This document shows, in pieces, positions 45,134-54,010 of a stretch of DNA of 64,000 nucleotides; positions within the stretch are counted from its first letter, which is position 1, and each line of letters starts with the position of its first letter. The DNA is from Acetomicrobium thermoterrenum DSM 13490 (GTDB lineage: Bacteria; Synergistota; Synergistia; Synergistales; Acetomicrobiaceae). A model generated the notes under the pieces. The model ran no database searches, was not told where the DNA came from, and worked only from the letters and a program-made list of their open reading frames with translations. The position numbers and the translations under genes were made by a program. The stretch lies in contig NZ_FNPD01000003.1 of the NCBI RefSeq assembly GCF_900107215.1, positions 1 through 64,000 on the forward strand, read 5' to 3'.

Positions 45134-45152
45134 GAAATGAGGGGATGATTTT

Positions 45153-46478
45153 ATGTTAAAGGCCGTTCATTACATAAACCAGTTCTTCGGGCAGGTGGGA
45201 GGAGAAGAAAGCGCCGATTTCGAACCTGTATTGCAGGAAGGTCCGGTCGGGCCAGGGCTTCTTTTAAACGAATCCATGAAGGAAGTCAAGATCACCCATA
45301 CCGTAATATGCGGAGACAACTTCATGGCATCTCATCCTGAGGAAGCGGTCGCTCGGATTTTAAAGATGCTTGAGGGATTGAAGTTCGACGTCTTCCTGGC
45401 AGGCCCTGCCTTCAATGCAGGTCGCTACGGCGTGGCCTGCGGAACGATCTGCAAGGCCGTAAAGGAAAGGTTCGGTGTCCCAGCTATCACCTCCATGAAC
45501 GAGGAAAACCCTGCGGTGGAGATGTTTAAATCCAACATGTACATATTTAAAGGCGGACGTCGTGCAACCTATATGAAGCAGGACGTCGAAAAGATGGCCG
45601 CCTTTGCCGATAAAATAGCTCGTGGAGATAAACTGCTTCCTGCCTCAATGGAAGGCTACTTTCCAAGAGGCATACGTCATGAGGTCTTCCTCGAGGACCT
45701 TGGTGTGGAGCCTAAATGCGCAGCCGACAGGGCATTTGAAATGCTCCTTAAAAAGCTCAAAGGCGAGCCCTACGAGACCGAACTTCCCATACCAAAACAG
45801 GAAAGGGTGCCTATAGCCCCAGCAGTAAAGGACCTTCGCAAGGTAAAGATTGCCTTAGTCACTTCCGGAGGCATCGTCCCCAAGGACAACCCCGACAGGA
45901 TACAGTCCTGCTCGGCTACGAAATGGGGCGCCTACGACATTTCCAAGCTCGATCTCCTGACGGCACCTGAGTTTAAGACAATACATGCCGGTTACGATCC
46001 CGAGCAGGCCAACAAAAACCCCAACGTCGTCCTTCCCCTTGACGCCATACGCCAGTACCAAAAAGAGGGGCGCATCGGAGAGGTTGATGACCAATATTAC
46101 GTAACCGTCGGCACCGGCACTACACAGGCTGAAGCAGCCAGAATGGGCCGTGAGATAGCCCAAAAGCTCAAGGAAAGAAACGTAGGAGCAGTAGTTTTAA
46201 CGGCGACTTGAGGAACCTGTACTCGTTGCGGGTCAACGATCGCAAAGGAAATCGAACGTACGGGCATTCCTGTGGTGGTAATTTGCAACCTCATCAATAT
46301 TGCTAAGACCGTAGGGGTAAACCGCATCGTACCCGGTGTTGCGGTTCCCTATCCCCTTGGAAACCCCAACCTTTCGCCGGAAGACGAATGGAAATTGCGC
46401 TTCCATCGCGTCGGCGTGGCTCTCGATGCTCTCGAGACTGACATTAACGAACAGACCGTTTTTCCGGTAAAGATATAG
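45153..46478 (+). CDS. Selenoprotein GrdB/GrdF/GrdH-type subunit (UGA read as Sec)
   Basis: The catalytic selenium subunit of component B, 441 residues counting the Sec. TGA at 46209-46211 (residue 353) sits in GAVVLTAT-Sec-GTCTRCG, the UxxCxxC motif of GrdB/F/H. The frame is open on either side and the C-terminal part (NLINIAKTVGVNRIVPGVAVPYPLG) matches the family. Ending the gene at the UGA, as a naive caller does, loses 88 residues. It is 19 bases behind the proprotein gene. Which substrate (glycine, sarcosine or betaine) is not fixed by sequence alone; neighbours favour betaine. Confidence 0.93.
46223..46239 (+). promoter_or_regulatory. bSECIS candidate of the GrdB-type gene
   Basis: TCGTTG (46223-46228) and CAACGA (46234-46239) form a perfect 6-bp stem with the loop CGGGT, 11 bases after the UGA. 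The short stem, distance and G-rich apical loop match the bacterial SECIS model well. Confidence 0.65.
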
Positions 46479-46492
46479 TTTGATAAGCAAAT

Positions 46493-46515
46493 GGGAGGCC
46501 TTGAGCCTCCCTTTT
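46493..46515 (+). terminator. Hairpin between the GrdB-type gene and the BCCT gene
   Basis: GGGAGGC and GCCTCCC form a 7-bp GC-rich stem around CTTGA, followed by TTTT. It may attenuate transcription into the carrier gene. Confidence 0.65.
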
Positions 46516-46551
46516 GCGCATCACATTTGTCATCACAAAGGAGGCCACAGA

Positions 46552-48072
46552 ATGATAAACGACAATCGCAAGGATAATTCGGTATATATAATCTCCATGC
46601 TAGTCATCGCCGCTATAGTTATATGGGGGTTCTTGTCCCCCGAAGGCTTCGGATCGGCGGCAAACAGCCTCTTTAACTTCCTCATACATAACTTCGGCTG
46701 GGGGTACATGCTTTCCATGACCTTTTTCGTCGTTTTTCCCGTCGGATTGGCAATAAGCAAGTACGGAAAATTGAAGCTAGGCCCTGCCGATTCGAAGCCC
46801 GAATTCAACACCCTTTCATGGTTTGCAATGCTCTTTTCTGCCGGAATGGGCGTGGGGCTAGTATTCTACGGAGTTGGTGAGCCGATATTTCATTTTTTAA
46901 ATCCACCCTTTGCATCTGAACCGGGATCTGTCAAGGCAGCCACAGATGCTATGAGGATTTCCTTCTTTCACTGGGGTTTGCATCCCTGGGCAGCTTATAC
47001 GGTCATCGCTTTGCCATTAGGATATTTTCAGTTTAGGAAAGATTCGCCGGGGCTGATCAGCAGCTTTTTTACTCCCCTCATAGGAGAGAAGGGCGTGAGG
47101 GGACCTTTTGGCAAATTAGTGGATGTCCTGGCCATTTTTGCGACAGCCGCTGGTGTAGCTACCTCGCTTGGCCTTGGCGTCTTACAGATCAACAGCGGGT
47201 TAAAATACATATTCGGGGTGCCTCAGACCATAACTGTCCAATTTCTTATAATTGCGACATTGTGTCTTGTTTACACGGGATCGGCCGTATCGGGATTGGA
47301 AAGGGGCATTAAGTTCATTGCCAATTTCAATCTATTTATCGCCACGCTGTTGTGTTTGTCCCTTTTCGCGCTGGGGCCAACCATCTCCATATTGGAATCC
47401 CTTCTTACGGGCATAGGCGAATATTTGGCTAACGTTGTTCCCGAAAGTTTTGCCATGGCTCCATATGGCGGAGAATTCAGGCAGTGGCTCGGAGGTTGGA
47501 CGCTCTTTTACTGGGCCTGGTGGATCGCCTGGGCGCCATTTGTGGGCTCCTTTATCGCAAGGATATCGAGGGGAAGGACTATAAGACAATTCGTTACGGG
47601 AGTGCTCGTCGTCCCAGCATTGGGTTGTTTTACCTGGTTTGCCGTATTTGGAACCTCAGCTCTTTATTTGGAGCTTAAGGGCTTGGCAAATATCGCATCT
47701 ACCGTGAGCACCGATATTTCCACGGGAGTCTTTGAAATGTACATGCACTATCCCTTGGGAATGATAATGTCCGTAGTAATGGTAATATTGATCTCTACGT
47801 TTTTCATAACCTCAGCCAACTCTGCGACCTTCGTCCTATCGATGTACTCGACTCAAGGAGACTTAAACCCGCCCAGACAAAAGATGGCAATTTGGGGAGT
47901 ATTGCAAGCAGCACTGGCCTTTGTGCTATTGATGGGAGGAGGACTGCAGGCACTGCAAATAGCATCCATAGCTGCCGCAGCTCCTTTCGCTATTATCATG
48001 ATCCTTGCCTGCTATTCTCTGGTGAAGGCCTTAAAATCCGACGAGGCAGCTTTAAGGGAGATTGGAAGCTGA
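46552..48072 (+). CDS. BCCT family betaine/carnitine/choline transporter
   Basis: A sodium-coupled importer of quaternary-ammonium compounds such as glycine betaine, 506 residues, about 12 membrane helices. The classical BCCT stretch GGWTLFYWAWWIAWAPFVGSF with the tryptophans that form the betaine box, followed by RISRGRTIRQFV, is clear; FSAGMGVGLVFYGVGEPI is the conserved N-terminal motif. The start is ATG 46552 (AAAGGAGG 8 bases before), not an ATG 72 bases earlier. It follows the reductase genes, which strongly suggests that betaine is the substrate of both. Confidence 0.94.
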   Translation: MINDNRKDNSVYIISMLVIAAIVIWGFLSPEGFGSAANSLFNFLIHNFGWGYMLSMTFFVVFPVGLAISKYGKLKLGPADSKPEFNTLSWFAMLFSAGMGVGLVFYGVGEPIFHFLNPPFASEPGSVKAATDAMRISFFHWGLHPWAAYTVIALPLGYFQFRKDSPGLISSFFTPLIGEKGVRGPFGKLVDVLAIFATAAGVATSLGLGVLQINSGLKYIFGVPQTITVQFLIIATLCLVYTGSAVSGLERGIKFIANFNLFIATLLCLSLFALGPTISILESLLTGIGEYLANVVPESFAMAPYGGEFRQWLGGWTLFYWAWWIAWAPFVGSFIARISRGRTIRQFVTGVLVVPALGCFTWFAVFGTSALYLELKGLANIASTVSTDISTGVFEMYMHYPLGMIMSVVMVILISTFFITSANSATFVLSMYSTQGDLNPPRQKMAIWGVLQAALAFVLLMGGGLQALQIASIAAAAPFAIIMILACYSLVKALKSDEAALREIGS

Positions 48073-48132
48073 AGATGTTTCTCTGTTTTATATCTACGCT
48101 GAAATAAAAGCATTTTCCCATGTGAAACTTTA

Positions 48133-48161
48133 TTGATAATTTCCGGGTTTTTAGATATACT
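48133..48161 (+). promoter_or_regulatory. Sigma-70 promoter of the glmS leader
   Basis: TTGATA (48133-48138) and TATACT (48156-48161) with a 17-base spacer, a near-consensus promoter. Transcription from here would produce a leader of about 315 bases before glmS. Confidence 0.8.
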
Positions 48162-48178
48162 GACAAAAGGCGGAGAGA

Positions 48179-48199
48179 GGCACTTCCTCAAGAAGTGCC
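48179..48199 (+). promoter_or_regulatory. Stem-loop in the glmS leader
   Basis: GGCACTTC and GAAGTGCC form an 8-bp stem around CTCAA, with additional flanking complementarity (AGAG/CTCT). It sits early in the leader RNA, about 100 bases before the ribozyme. It may stabilise the 5' end or attenuate. Confidence 0.55.
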
Positions 48200-48300
48200 C
48201 ATCTCTTCTTCTTTATGTAGAGATGTTATTCGGCTTAAAGGAGGTGAAGGGCATCGAAAGACATTTTTAGACATTTACGGAATCAGCGGTAGTGTGGTCA

Positions 48301-48460
48301 AGCGCCGGGACTGGTTGCAGACCAGTTGACGAGGTTGGGGGAGAATCGAACCTATCGGCGGATGCCCCCGTGGCCTGGGAAGGTAGGCCAGTAAGTCGTC
48401 TTACAAAACCGTGGAGCGATCTGCGGGACAAAGGAGGCGACAATCTTCCTTGTGTCGGGA
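48301..48460 (+). ncRNA. glmS ribozyme (glucosamine-6-phosphate-activated self-cleaving riboswitch)
   Basis: The leader directly before glmS contains AGCGCCGGGACT, GTTGACGAGGTTGGGG, GAATCGAACC, TCGGCGGATGCCCCCG, and further stems and an AACCGTGG segment, in the order of glmS ribozyme regions from P1/P2 to P3/P4. By analogy the RNA cuts itself 5' of G48302 when glucosamine-6-phosphate binds, and the shortened glmS message is then degraded. Small differences from the B. subtilis sequence lie in loops. Boundaries downstream are approximate. Confidence 0.93.
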
Positions 48461-48482
48461 AAATAGAAAGGATGAAATGACT

Positions 48483-50309
48483 TTGTGCGGTATAGTCGGC
48501 TATATAGGCTATAGAGATGTTTGTGGTGTGCTTTTGGACGGTCTGAAAAGACTTGAATACAGGGGATATGATTCGGCAGGCATTGCTGTCCTTAACAACA
48601 AAGAAATAGAAATCATAAAGGAAGTTGGAAAGGTCTCTGACCTCGAGCGCATCGTCTCCAATCGCGCTCCAAAGGGCAACATCGGTATAGGCCATACCCG
48701 TTGGGCTACGCACGGCGGAGTCTCCGCGGTAAACGCCCACCCTCACTCGGACGGATATAAGCGTTTTGTCCTGGCTCATAACGGCATAATAGAGAATTAT
48801 CACGAACTTAAAGATGAGCTATCTGCCCAGGGCATTACCTTCGCTTCTCAGACGGATACAGAAGTGATAGCTCATTTGCTCTATAAAATATACGATGGCA
48901 ATATGTTAAATGCTCTCACGTACCTGCAATCTAGGTTGAGGGGTTCATACGCCTTGGCGATACTAAACAGGGATGATACCGATCACATATACTGCATGCG
49001 CAAGGGCTCACCCCTTGTGTTGGGACTGGGAGATGGCGAGGCACTTTGCGCTTCAGATATTCCGGCCATCCTTCCCTACACGAGGAAAGTTATATACATG
49101 GACGACGGGGACATTGCAGAGCTTTCGCCCCGGGGAATTAAGGTGTGGGACGAAAGGGGAATGCCCATCGAGAAAAAAAGCTTTTTTATAGAATGGGATC
49201 TATCGATGGCCGAGATGGGCGGATATCCTCACTATATGCTGAAGGAAATCCACGAGCAGGGAGGAGTTTGCAGAGCTACTATCAAAGGCAGGATCCACGA
49301 CGGAAAGGTGGACCTGTCGGGCGAACTCGCCATGGACGAAGAGACCATCAAGGGGTTCAAGGCAATACACCTAGTTGCCTGCGGAACATCCTATTATGCA
49401 TCGCTAATCGCTGAAAGGGTTTTCGAACGTTGGACTGATCTGGATATAAAGGTAGACATCGCCTCCGAATATCGTTACAGGGATAGCAAAATCTCTCCCG
49501 ATACTTTGGTAGTTTTCGTCTCCCAATCGGGAGAAACTGCCGATACCCTTGCAGCTCAAAGAAAAGCTCGCGAATCAGGGGCGTATTCATTGGCAGTCAC
49601 TAACGTTCAGGGTTCTACGCTTGCAAGAAGCTGCGATGACTTTTTGCTTCTCAAAGCAGGCCCGGAGATAGGGGTAGCGGCGACAAAGACCTTTATGGGA
49701 CAGATAACTTCCCTCTACCTGCTGGCGCTGTATATAGCAAAAATTAAGGGCACCCTATCCGATCAAAAGCAAAAGGAATTGACCGACGAAATGATTCAGC
49801 TGGCTTACAAGATAGAGACTATATTGGAACGCGAGCCCTCCATCGAAGATCTGGCGTGGAAATTTGCAGATTACAAAAACTTCCTTTTTTTGGGAAGGGG
49901 GATGTCCTTTCCCATAGCCCTCGAGGGAGCATTGAAGTTAAAGGAAATATCCTACATTCACGCCGAAGCTTACGCCGCAGGCGAGATGAAACACGGCCCA
50001 ATTGCGTTGATCGATCCAAACGTGCCAGTGGTAGTCGTTGCACCCAAAGATAGCCTTCACGAGAAAACTTTGTCCAATATACAGGAGGCAAAGGCAAGGC
50101 ACGCTCCTATAATTGCAGTGGGTTTCGATGGCGACGAGCGACTGGCGAGTGACGCGGACCATGTCTTATACGTTCCATCAACTTTGGAGGAGTTTTCTCC
50201 CTTCGTGACGGTCGTGCCCTTACAGCTTTTTGCCTACCACGTGGCCAAAAAGCGCGGATGCGAAATAGACAAGCCCAGGAACTTAGCTAAGAGCGTAACG
50301 GTGGAATAA
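48483..50309 (+). CDS. glmS: Glutamine-fructose-6-phosphate aminotransferase
   Basis: Makes glucosamine-6-phosphate from fructose-6-phosphate and glutamine, the first step of amino-sugar and peptidoglycan synthesis. Class-II glutaminase domain (LCGIVGYIGYRD, GHTRWATHGG) and two SIS domains (VACGTSYYASLIAERVF, VFVSQSGETADTL, GRGMSFPIALEGALKLKEISYIHAEAYAAGEMKHG) fit. The Cys nucleophile must be the first residue after Met removal, so the start must be the TTG at 48483 (MCGIVG), not the ATG at 48477 (giving MTLCG) or ORF starts inside the ribozyme. GAAAGG lies 11 bases upstream. 608 residues. Confidence 0.96.
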   Translation: MCGIVGYIGYRDVCGVLLDGLKRLEYRGYDSAGIAVLNNKEIEIIKEVGKVSDLERIVSNRAPKGNIGIGHTRWATHGGVSAVNAHPHSDGYKRFVLAHNGIIENYHELKDELSAQGITFASQTDTEVIAHLLYKIYDGNMLNALTYLQSRLRGSYALAILNRDDTDHIYCMRKGSPLVLGLGDGEALCASDIPAILPYTRKVIYMDDGDIAELSPRGIKVWDERGMPIEKKSFFIEWDLSMAEMGGYPHYMLKEIHEQGGVCRATIKGRIHDGKVDLSGELAMDEETIKGFKAIHLVACGTSYYASLIAERVFERWTDLDIKVDIASEYRYRDSKISPDTLVVFVSQSGETADTLAAQRKARESGAYSLAVTNVQGSTLARSCDDFLLLKAGPEIGVAATKTFMGQITSLYLLALYIAKIKGTLSDQKQKELTDEMIQLAYKIETILEREPSIEDLAWKFADYKNFLFLGRGMSFPIALEGALKLKEISYIHAEAYAAGEMKHGPIALIDPNVPVVVVAPKDSLHEKTLSNIQEAKARHAPIIAVGFDGDERLASDADHVLYVPSTLEEFSPFVTVVPLQLFAYHVAKKRGCEIDKPRNLAKSVTVE

Positions 50310-50315
50310 AATCAT

Positions 50316-50353
50316 AATATGGCGCCGAAAACTTCAAACTTCGGCGCCATATT
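50316..50353 (+). terminator. Terminator of glmS
   Basis: AATATGGCGCCGAA and TTCGGCGCCATATT form a 14-bp stem around AACTTCAAAC. An A/T-rich tail follows, and it lies between convergent genes, so it may act in both directions. Confidence 0.8.
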
Positions 50354-50359
50354 TATATA

Positions 50360-50959
50360 TTAATTTACGGTCGCAATAAAACACCTTAACAGTTCTGAAA
50401 TATCCCCTCGGCCGATCCTTAACCTAGCATAATAGGCGTTTTCCTCAACATTAGCAGCCAGGTCCTCCAGGGAGGAAGGATCTTTGACTCGGGAGATGAT
50501 CTTCGTCATAAATTCGGCCTCTTCTTTGCTATTATAGCTCCTTTGCAGGACAACGCCCTTTACTCTCACCGTATCTTTGAAAGAAGCTTGAGATATACCT
50601 TTGATTTTCCCCCTAGTTATATGAGCTTTCCCCTTAAGCTTTCTTTTAGGATAGATCAATATATAAACCCTGTCCCTTCGCCCCAAAAGAAGGGAAATTG
50701 GGAAATAAAGCAAGCTATGATGGGGCAAGAGAGAAATTGTCCCCTTGACCTTTTCGTAAACCTCGTGCTTCAAATCATATTCGGCCACTACGCCGACATA
50801 CCCGCCTATCCAAGTGTAATTTTTGTTTACAGGTTGAAGAGCTTCCTCCATCTGCCTTACAAGCTCCCTGATTAAAGTTAAGTTCAACCTCCTGCCACGC
50901 CAGTATTGAAGGCTTGCCACCAAACCTAAAACGACCAATAAAGCAACGCCCGCGTTCAC
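50360..50959 (-). CDS. Membrane-anchored protein of unknown function
   Basis: 199 residues with a hydrophobic N-terminal anchor (MNAGVALLVVLGLVASL) followed by a soluble domain rich in Lys/Arg (YPKRKLKGKAHITRGKIKG). No family recognised. It is the last of a minus-strand group: cstA, 92-residue protein, ArsA-like ATPase, this protein. Its start overlaps the stop of the ATPase gene, so translation is likely coupled. It may be the membrane partner of the ATPase. Confidence 0.65.
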   Translation of the reverse strand: MNAGVALLVVLGLVASLQYWRGRRLNLTLIRELVRQMEEALQPVNKNYTWIGGYVGVVAEYDLKHEVYEKVKGTISLLPHHSLLYFPISLLLGRRDRVYILIYPKRKLKGKAHITRGKIKGISQASFKDTVRVKGVVLQRSYNSKEEAEFMTKIISRVKDPSSLEDLAANVEENAYYARLRIGRGDISELLRCFIATVN

Positions 50960-51972
50960 CTTGCATCACCCGCATCGAGAAAATTGCAAATTATATCGCC
51001 TAGGATGAGCAAATTTTGAGGGTCGGAGATGTCCCTTCCAAGGTCGGGTAACTCTATCCACGGTATCTTGTCATAAAGTTTCATCAAGTTCGATAACCCG
51101 CATGAATCATATAGAAAATTGCGCCTTTCAACTTTCAAAGCCTTGTTTATAAAACAGGCAGTTATTGCATAACCGTTGCTATCTAATTTTTTGATGGTCC
51201 TTTCAGTTTCAGATACCGAAAGTTTATCGGCCTGAAGCACCAAAAATATAAATGAATCTTCCCCGAGCAAAAAGTTCTTGGTCGACTCAATTTCGCTCTT
51301 ATACCTGCAAAGTTCAGCCATGACAGGATCGTTGCTCGGATTAGTTTCGATATTGCTTCCTTCGATATTTTGAATGTAAGCGCGCCTGTCCAAAATTTTA
51401 GAACGCAACTTCATGAGTTCGGCTATCCAAATAAGCGTGATATCGGGAAGAGACAAAACTCTCACGGTCATGCCAGTGGGAGGGGTATCAAGCACCACTG
51501 CATCGCACTTTTCTGCAAAAGTAGATATCTCCCTAATGGCTTCAAGGACGGCAAATTCCTCCATGCCCGGAGATTGCTTGATGGTCTCAAGTAATTTGTC
51601 CGCATTAAATATTTGTAAATTGCCATAAAAGGGGCGCATCCGACGCAACTTATCTTCGACGAAGCGTTGTACTTGCTCGTCCAAATCCAATTCAAAGGCG
51701 GTCAGGCGATCGTCAATCTTTTGAGGCTCGCTACTTAAGGGGCACCCTAGGACATCGCCCAAATTGTGGGCAGGATCTAAAGAGACGGCCAAGACGCCTT
51801 TGCCCTTCGACGAAAGAGCGCGTGCCAATGCGGAAGAGATCGTGGTCTTTCCCGTTCCGCCTTTGCCCATTACGATGAAGCGCTTAGACTTTGCCCACCC
51901 CTCATTGGCAAAAGATTTGCTTTTTTCAGGCCTAGATCTTAAGGACTCCAGCAACTTGCGCAAAAAGGTCAT
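50956..51972 (-). CDS. ArsA/GET3-family ATPase
   Basis: A 338-residue P-loop ATPase of the ArsA/GET3 group. GKGGTGKTT (deviant Walker A), SLDPAHNLGDVLG (switch I) and DTPPTGMTVRVLSLPD (switch II) are all intact. Single-domain, without a visible CxxC or metalloid cysteine trio, so arsenite export is unlikely; a role in membrane-protein targeting or assembly of a partner complex is more plausible. It overlaps the genes on both sides. No ArsB or ArsR is present. Confidence 0.85.
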   Translation of the reverse strand: MTFLRKLLESLRSRPEKSKSFANEGWAKSKRFIVMGKGGTGKTTISSALARALSSKGKGVLAVSLDPAHNLGDVLGCPLSSEPQKIDDRLTAFELDLDEQVQRFVEDKLRRMRPFYGNLQIFNADKLLETIKQSPGMEEFAVLEAIREISTFAEKCDAVVLDTPPTGMTVRVLSLPDITLIWIAELMKLRSKILDRRAYIQNIEGSNIETNPSNDPVMAELCRYKSEIESTKNFLLGEDSFIFLVLQADKLSVSETERTIKKLDSNGYAITACFINKALKVERRNFLYDSCGLSNLMKLYDKIPWIELPDLGRDISDPQNLLILGDIICNFLDAGDAR

Positions 51973-52210
51973 CGCTTTCTGCCACTCGCCTTTCTAAAAG
52001 TTCAAGTTCCGGCCCCAAATGAGGAAGAAGCCGGATTACCAACCCCGCCGAAGGAGCCGGCAATCCGATGAAGCTGCCCAAAAGCAAAAGGGCAAATGCC
52101 TCTTCCTGCGCCGTAAGTTCCGCTTTGACGTAATCCGTGGCCTGAAGTTTTGTTATTTTCTTTAAAAGCTCAAAAAAGTCCTCGCCGATCATGGAACTGC
52201 CTTCGCTCAA
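51932..52210 (-). CDS. Small helical protein, function unknown
   Basis: 92 residues, predicted helical (MIGEDFFELLKKITKLQATDYVKAELTAQEEAFALLLLGSFIGLPAP...). It overlaps the start of the ArsA-like ATPase gene by about 40 bases and lies 8 bases after cstA. The strong overlap suggests coupled translation and a joint function. No family recognised. Confidence 0.6.
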   Translation of the reverse strand: MSEGSSMIGEDFFELLKKITKLQATDYVKAELTAQEEAFALLLLGSFIGLPAPSAGLVIRLLPHLGPELELLERRVAESDDLFAQVAGVLKI

Positions 52211-52218
52211 GTCTTAAA

Positions 52219-53985
52219 TTAAGGCTTTATCGTCTCGGGATATTTTGCTTTTATAGTCGACGTATTCTGCAAAGAACGATAAAAATCATATAGGAATATG
52301 AGGGCCAGAAGGATCTCCAAAACTACGAATCCCCGCACCAAAGGCGAAGAGGGGACGGCAAACAAAAACCACCAAAGCCCTACGAAGACTGTAAACCATA
52401 AAGCTCCTGCACAGGCGATTATGAACCTTACGTGCCCTTTGGGAGCAGTGCCAAGCTGCAACACCCACAGAGCGATAGTTAACAAAGTAGCGGCTGCAAG
52501 CATTTGATTTGCGCCGCCGAAGGCTGGCCATAGCACGCTGTAGGCTTTGCCCCAGGCAAGGGCTATGCTCAGAGCCGATGGTATAGCCGACGCCAGCCAA
52601 CGGTGGGTAATTGCCCTGTGAAAAATCCCTCCGCTGCTTTTAAGCGGCTCCCACACCTCTTCCCAGGCAAAACGCAACACTCTGTTCCCTGTATCCATGG
52701 AAGTAAGGGTAAAGGCAGAAACCCATAGGCTTGAAAAGATCGTCCCTGCCTGGGCAGAGATGCCAAAGGCCTGCTCGAAAAGTCTTCCGTAGCTTTCCGT
52801 AAAAATGCCCAAGGGGCCTCCGACAGCTCCTATGGCCTTTACATAATTTTTGCCAAGATAGAGAGGTTCCTTTAAGCTTTCAGCCACTACGCCGATTTCG
52901 GAGAGCCTTCCGCTTGCTTCCTTAAATACGAGCAAGCCGAAGGCAGCAATGGTCACCGTTACGACCGAAGAGAGCAACCCTTCGGTCAGCATGCCTCCGT
53001 AGCCTACGATAAGGCCCTGAGTCTCCTTGTCCAGCTGTTTGGAGGTTGTTCCTGAGCCAATGAGCCCGTGTATCCCCGAGAGGGAACCACAGGCAATTAT
53101 CAGGGGAACAACTGGCCAGTAGGGAGACGGTACTCCTCCGACGATATTCGGACTCCAACTTGTAAAGCCGGCCAACTCCATCTTTGCCCCCACGAAAATT
53201 AAAGCAACAACTCCCAGGGCAAGACCAAAAACGAGTATATAGGAGTTAAGGTAGTCCCGCGGTTGAAGCAATATCCACACCGGCAAGGAGCTAGCTGCCA
53301 TCATATATACGAAGAATATAATTAACCACCCCTTATAACTGATGCTCAGCGGAGTCAAAGACCCCAGCCATATAGCACCGAGGGTCAGGGAAATCCCAAT
53401 AATGCTTCCTAATACAAAGTTGATCCGCAGCTTGTACAGCAAAATACCCGTTACAATTGCAGCTGCTATAAACCAAACGGACATGCTCGCCACGTCGGGA
53501 CGGGCTATATATAGATATGCTAAAGATGTAGCGAACGCAGCAAGGGCCAGGACAAGCGTGAGGTAAGCGAATACCTGGAAAAGGTAGGACGTGCGTGGGC
53601 GCATCATCTTGCCGGCTATCCACTGGATCGATCTCCCCTCGTGTCGTACTGAAGCCATGATAGCCAAATAGTCGTGGACTGCTCCAATCAATATGTTTCC
53701 AAACCAAATCCAAAGCAAACCCGCCCACCAACCCCAAGCCATGGCCAAGGCAGGGCCGAGTATTGGCGCTCCGCCTGCAATTGAAGCGAAGTGATGTCCG
53801 AATAAGACGGCAGGGTGCGAGGGAACGAAATCTACATCGTCAAACTTGGAATGCGCAGGGGTCGGTCTGGAATTATCTGCTCCGACGACCCTTCGCTCGA
53901 GGCTTTTGCCATACCATAAATAGCAGACGAGATAAATGAAGATTCCGATTATCAATAAAACCGAGGTGTTCATCCCTTCAAACAA
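52219..53985 (-). CDS. cstA: Carbon starvation protein CstA family (peptide/pyruvate transporter)
   Basis: An integral membrane protein of 588 residues with about 15 hydrophobic segments. CstA motifs are clear: FVPSHPAVLFGHHFASIAGGAPILGP near residue 60 and SGIHGLIGSGTTSKQLDKE near 310. Members import peptides (CstA) or pyruvate (BtsT). In a peptide-fermenting organism both roles fit. It leads the minus-strand group containing the ArsA-like ATPase. GGAGGTTTG precedes the start. Confidence 0.93.
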   Translation of the reverse strand: MFEGMNTSVLLIIGIFIYLVCYLWYGKSLERRVVGADNSRPTPAHSKFDDVDFVPSHPAVLFGHHFASIAGGAPILGPALAMAWGWWAGLLWIWFGNILIGAVHDYLAIMASVRHEGRSIQWIAGKMMRPRTSYLFQVFAYLTLVLALAAFATSLAYLYIARPDVASMSVWFIAAAIVTGILLYKLRINFVLGSIIGISLTLGAIWLGSLTPLSISYKGWLIIFFVYMMAASSLPVWILLQPRDYLNSYILVFGLALGVVALIFVGAKMELAGFTSWSPNIVGGVPSPYWPVVPLIIACGSLSGIHGLIGSGTTSKQLDKETQGLIVGYGGMLTEGLLSSVVTVTIAAFGLLVFKEASGRLSEIGVVAESLKEPLYLGKNYVKAIGAVGGPLGIFTESYGRLFEQAFGISAQAGTIFSSLWVSAFTLTSMDTGNRVLRFAWEEVWEPLKSSGGIFHRAITHRWLASAIPSALSIALAWGKAYSVLWPAFGGANQMLAAATLLTIALWVLQLGTAPKGHVRFIIACAGALWFTVFVGLWWFLFAVPSSPLVRGFVVLEILLALIFLYDFYRSLQNTSTIKAKYPETIKP

Positions 53986-54010
53986 ACCTCCTTTATAAAA
54001 TATAAAAAGT

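Noticed and set aside
46209-46211. Apparent stop ending the GrdB-type gene at residue 352
   Set aside because: The UxxCxxC motif and 88 more family-typical residues follow in frame, so UGA is read as selenocysteine.
48340-48370. tRNA T-loop-like GGTTCGATTC on the minus strand
   Set aside because: The context is the glmS ribozyme core on the plus strand; no acceptor or anticodon stem can be formed around it.
48411-48482. Longer N-terminal start of glmS inside the ribozyme
   Set aside because: It would displace the catalytic Cys from residue 1 and overlap structured RNA.
48267-48803. Minus-strand open frame across the ribozyme and glmS start
   Set aside because: It is a shadow of the ribozyme and glmS with no ribosome binding site or recognisable protein.
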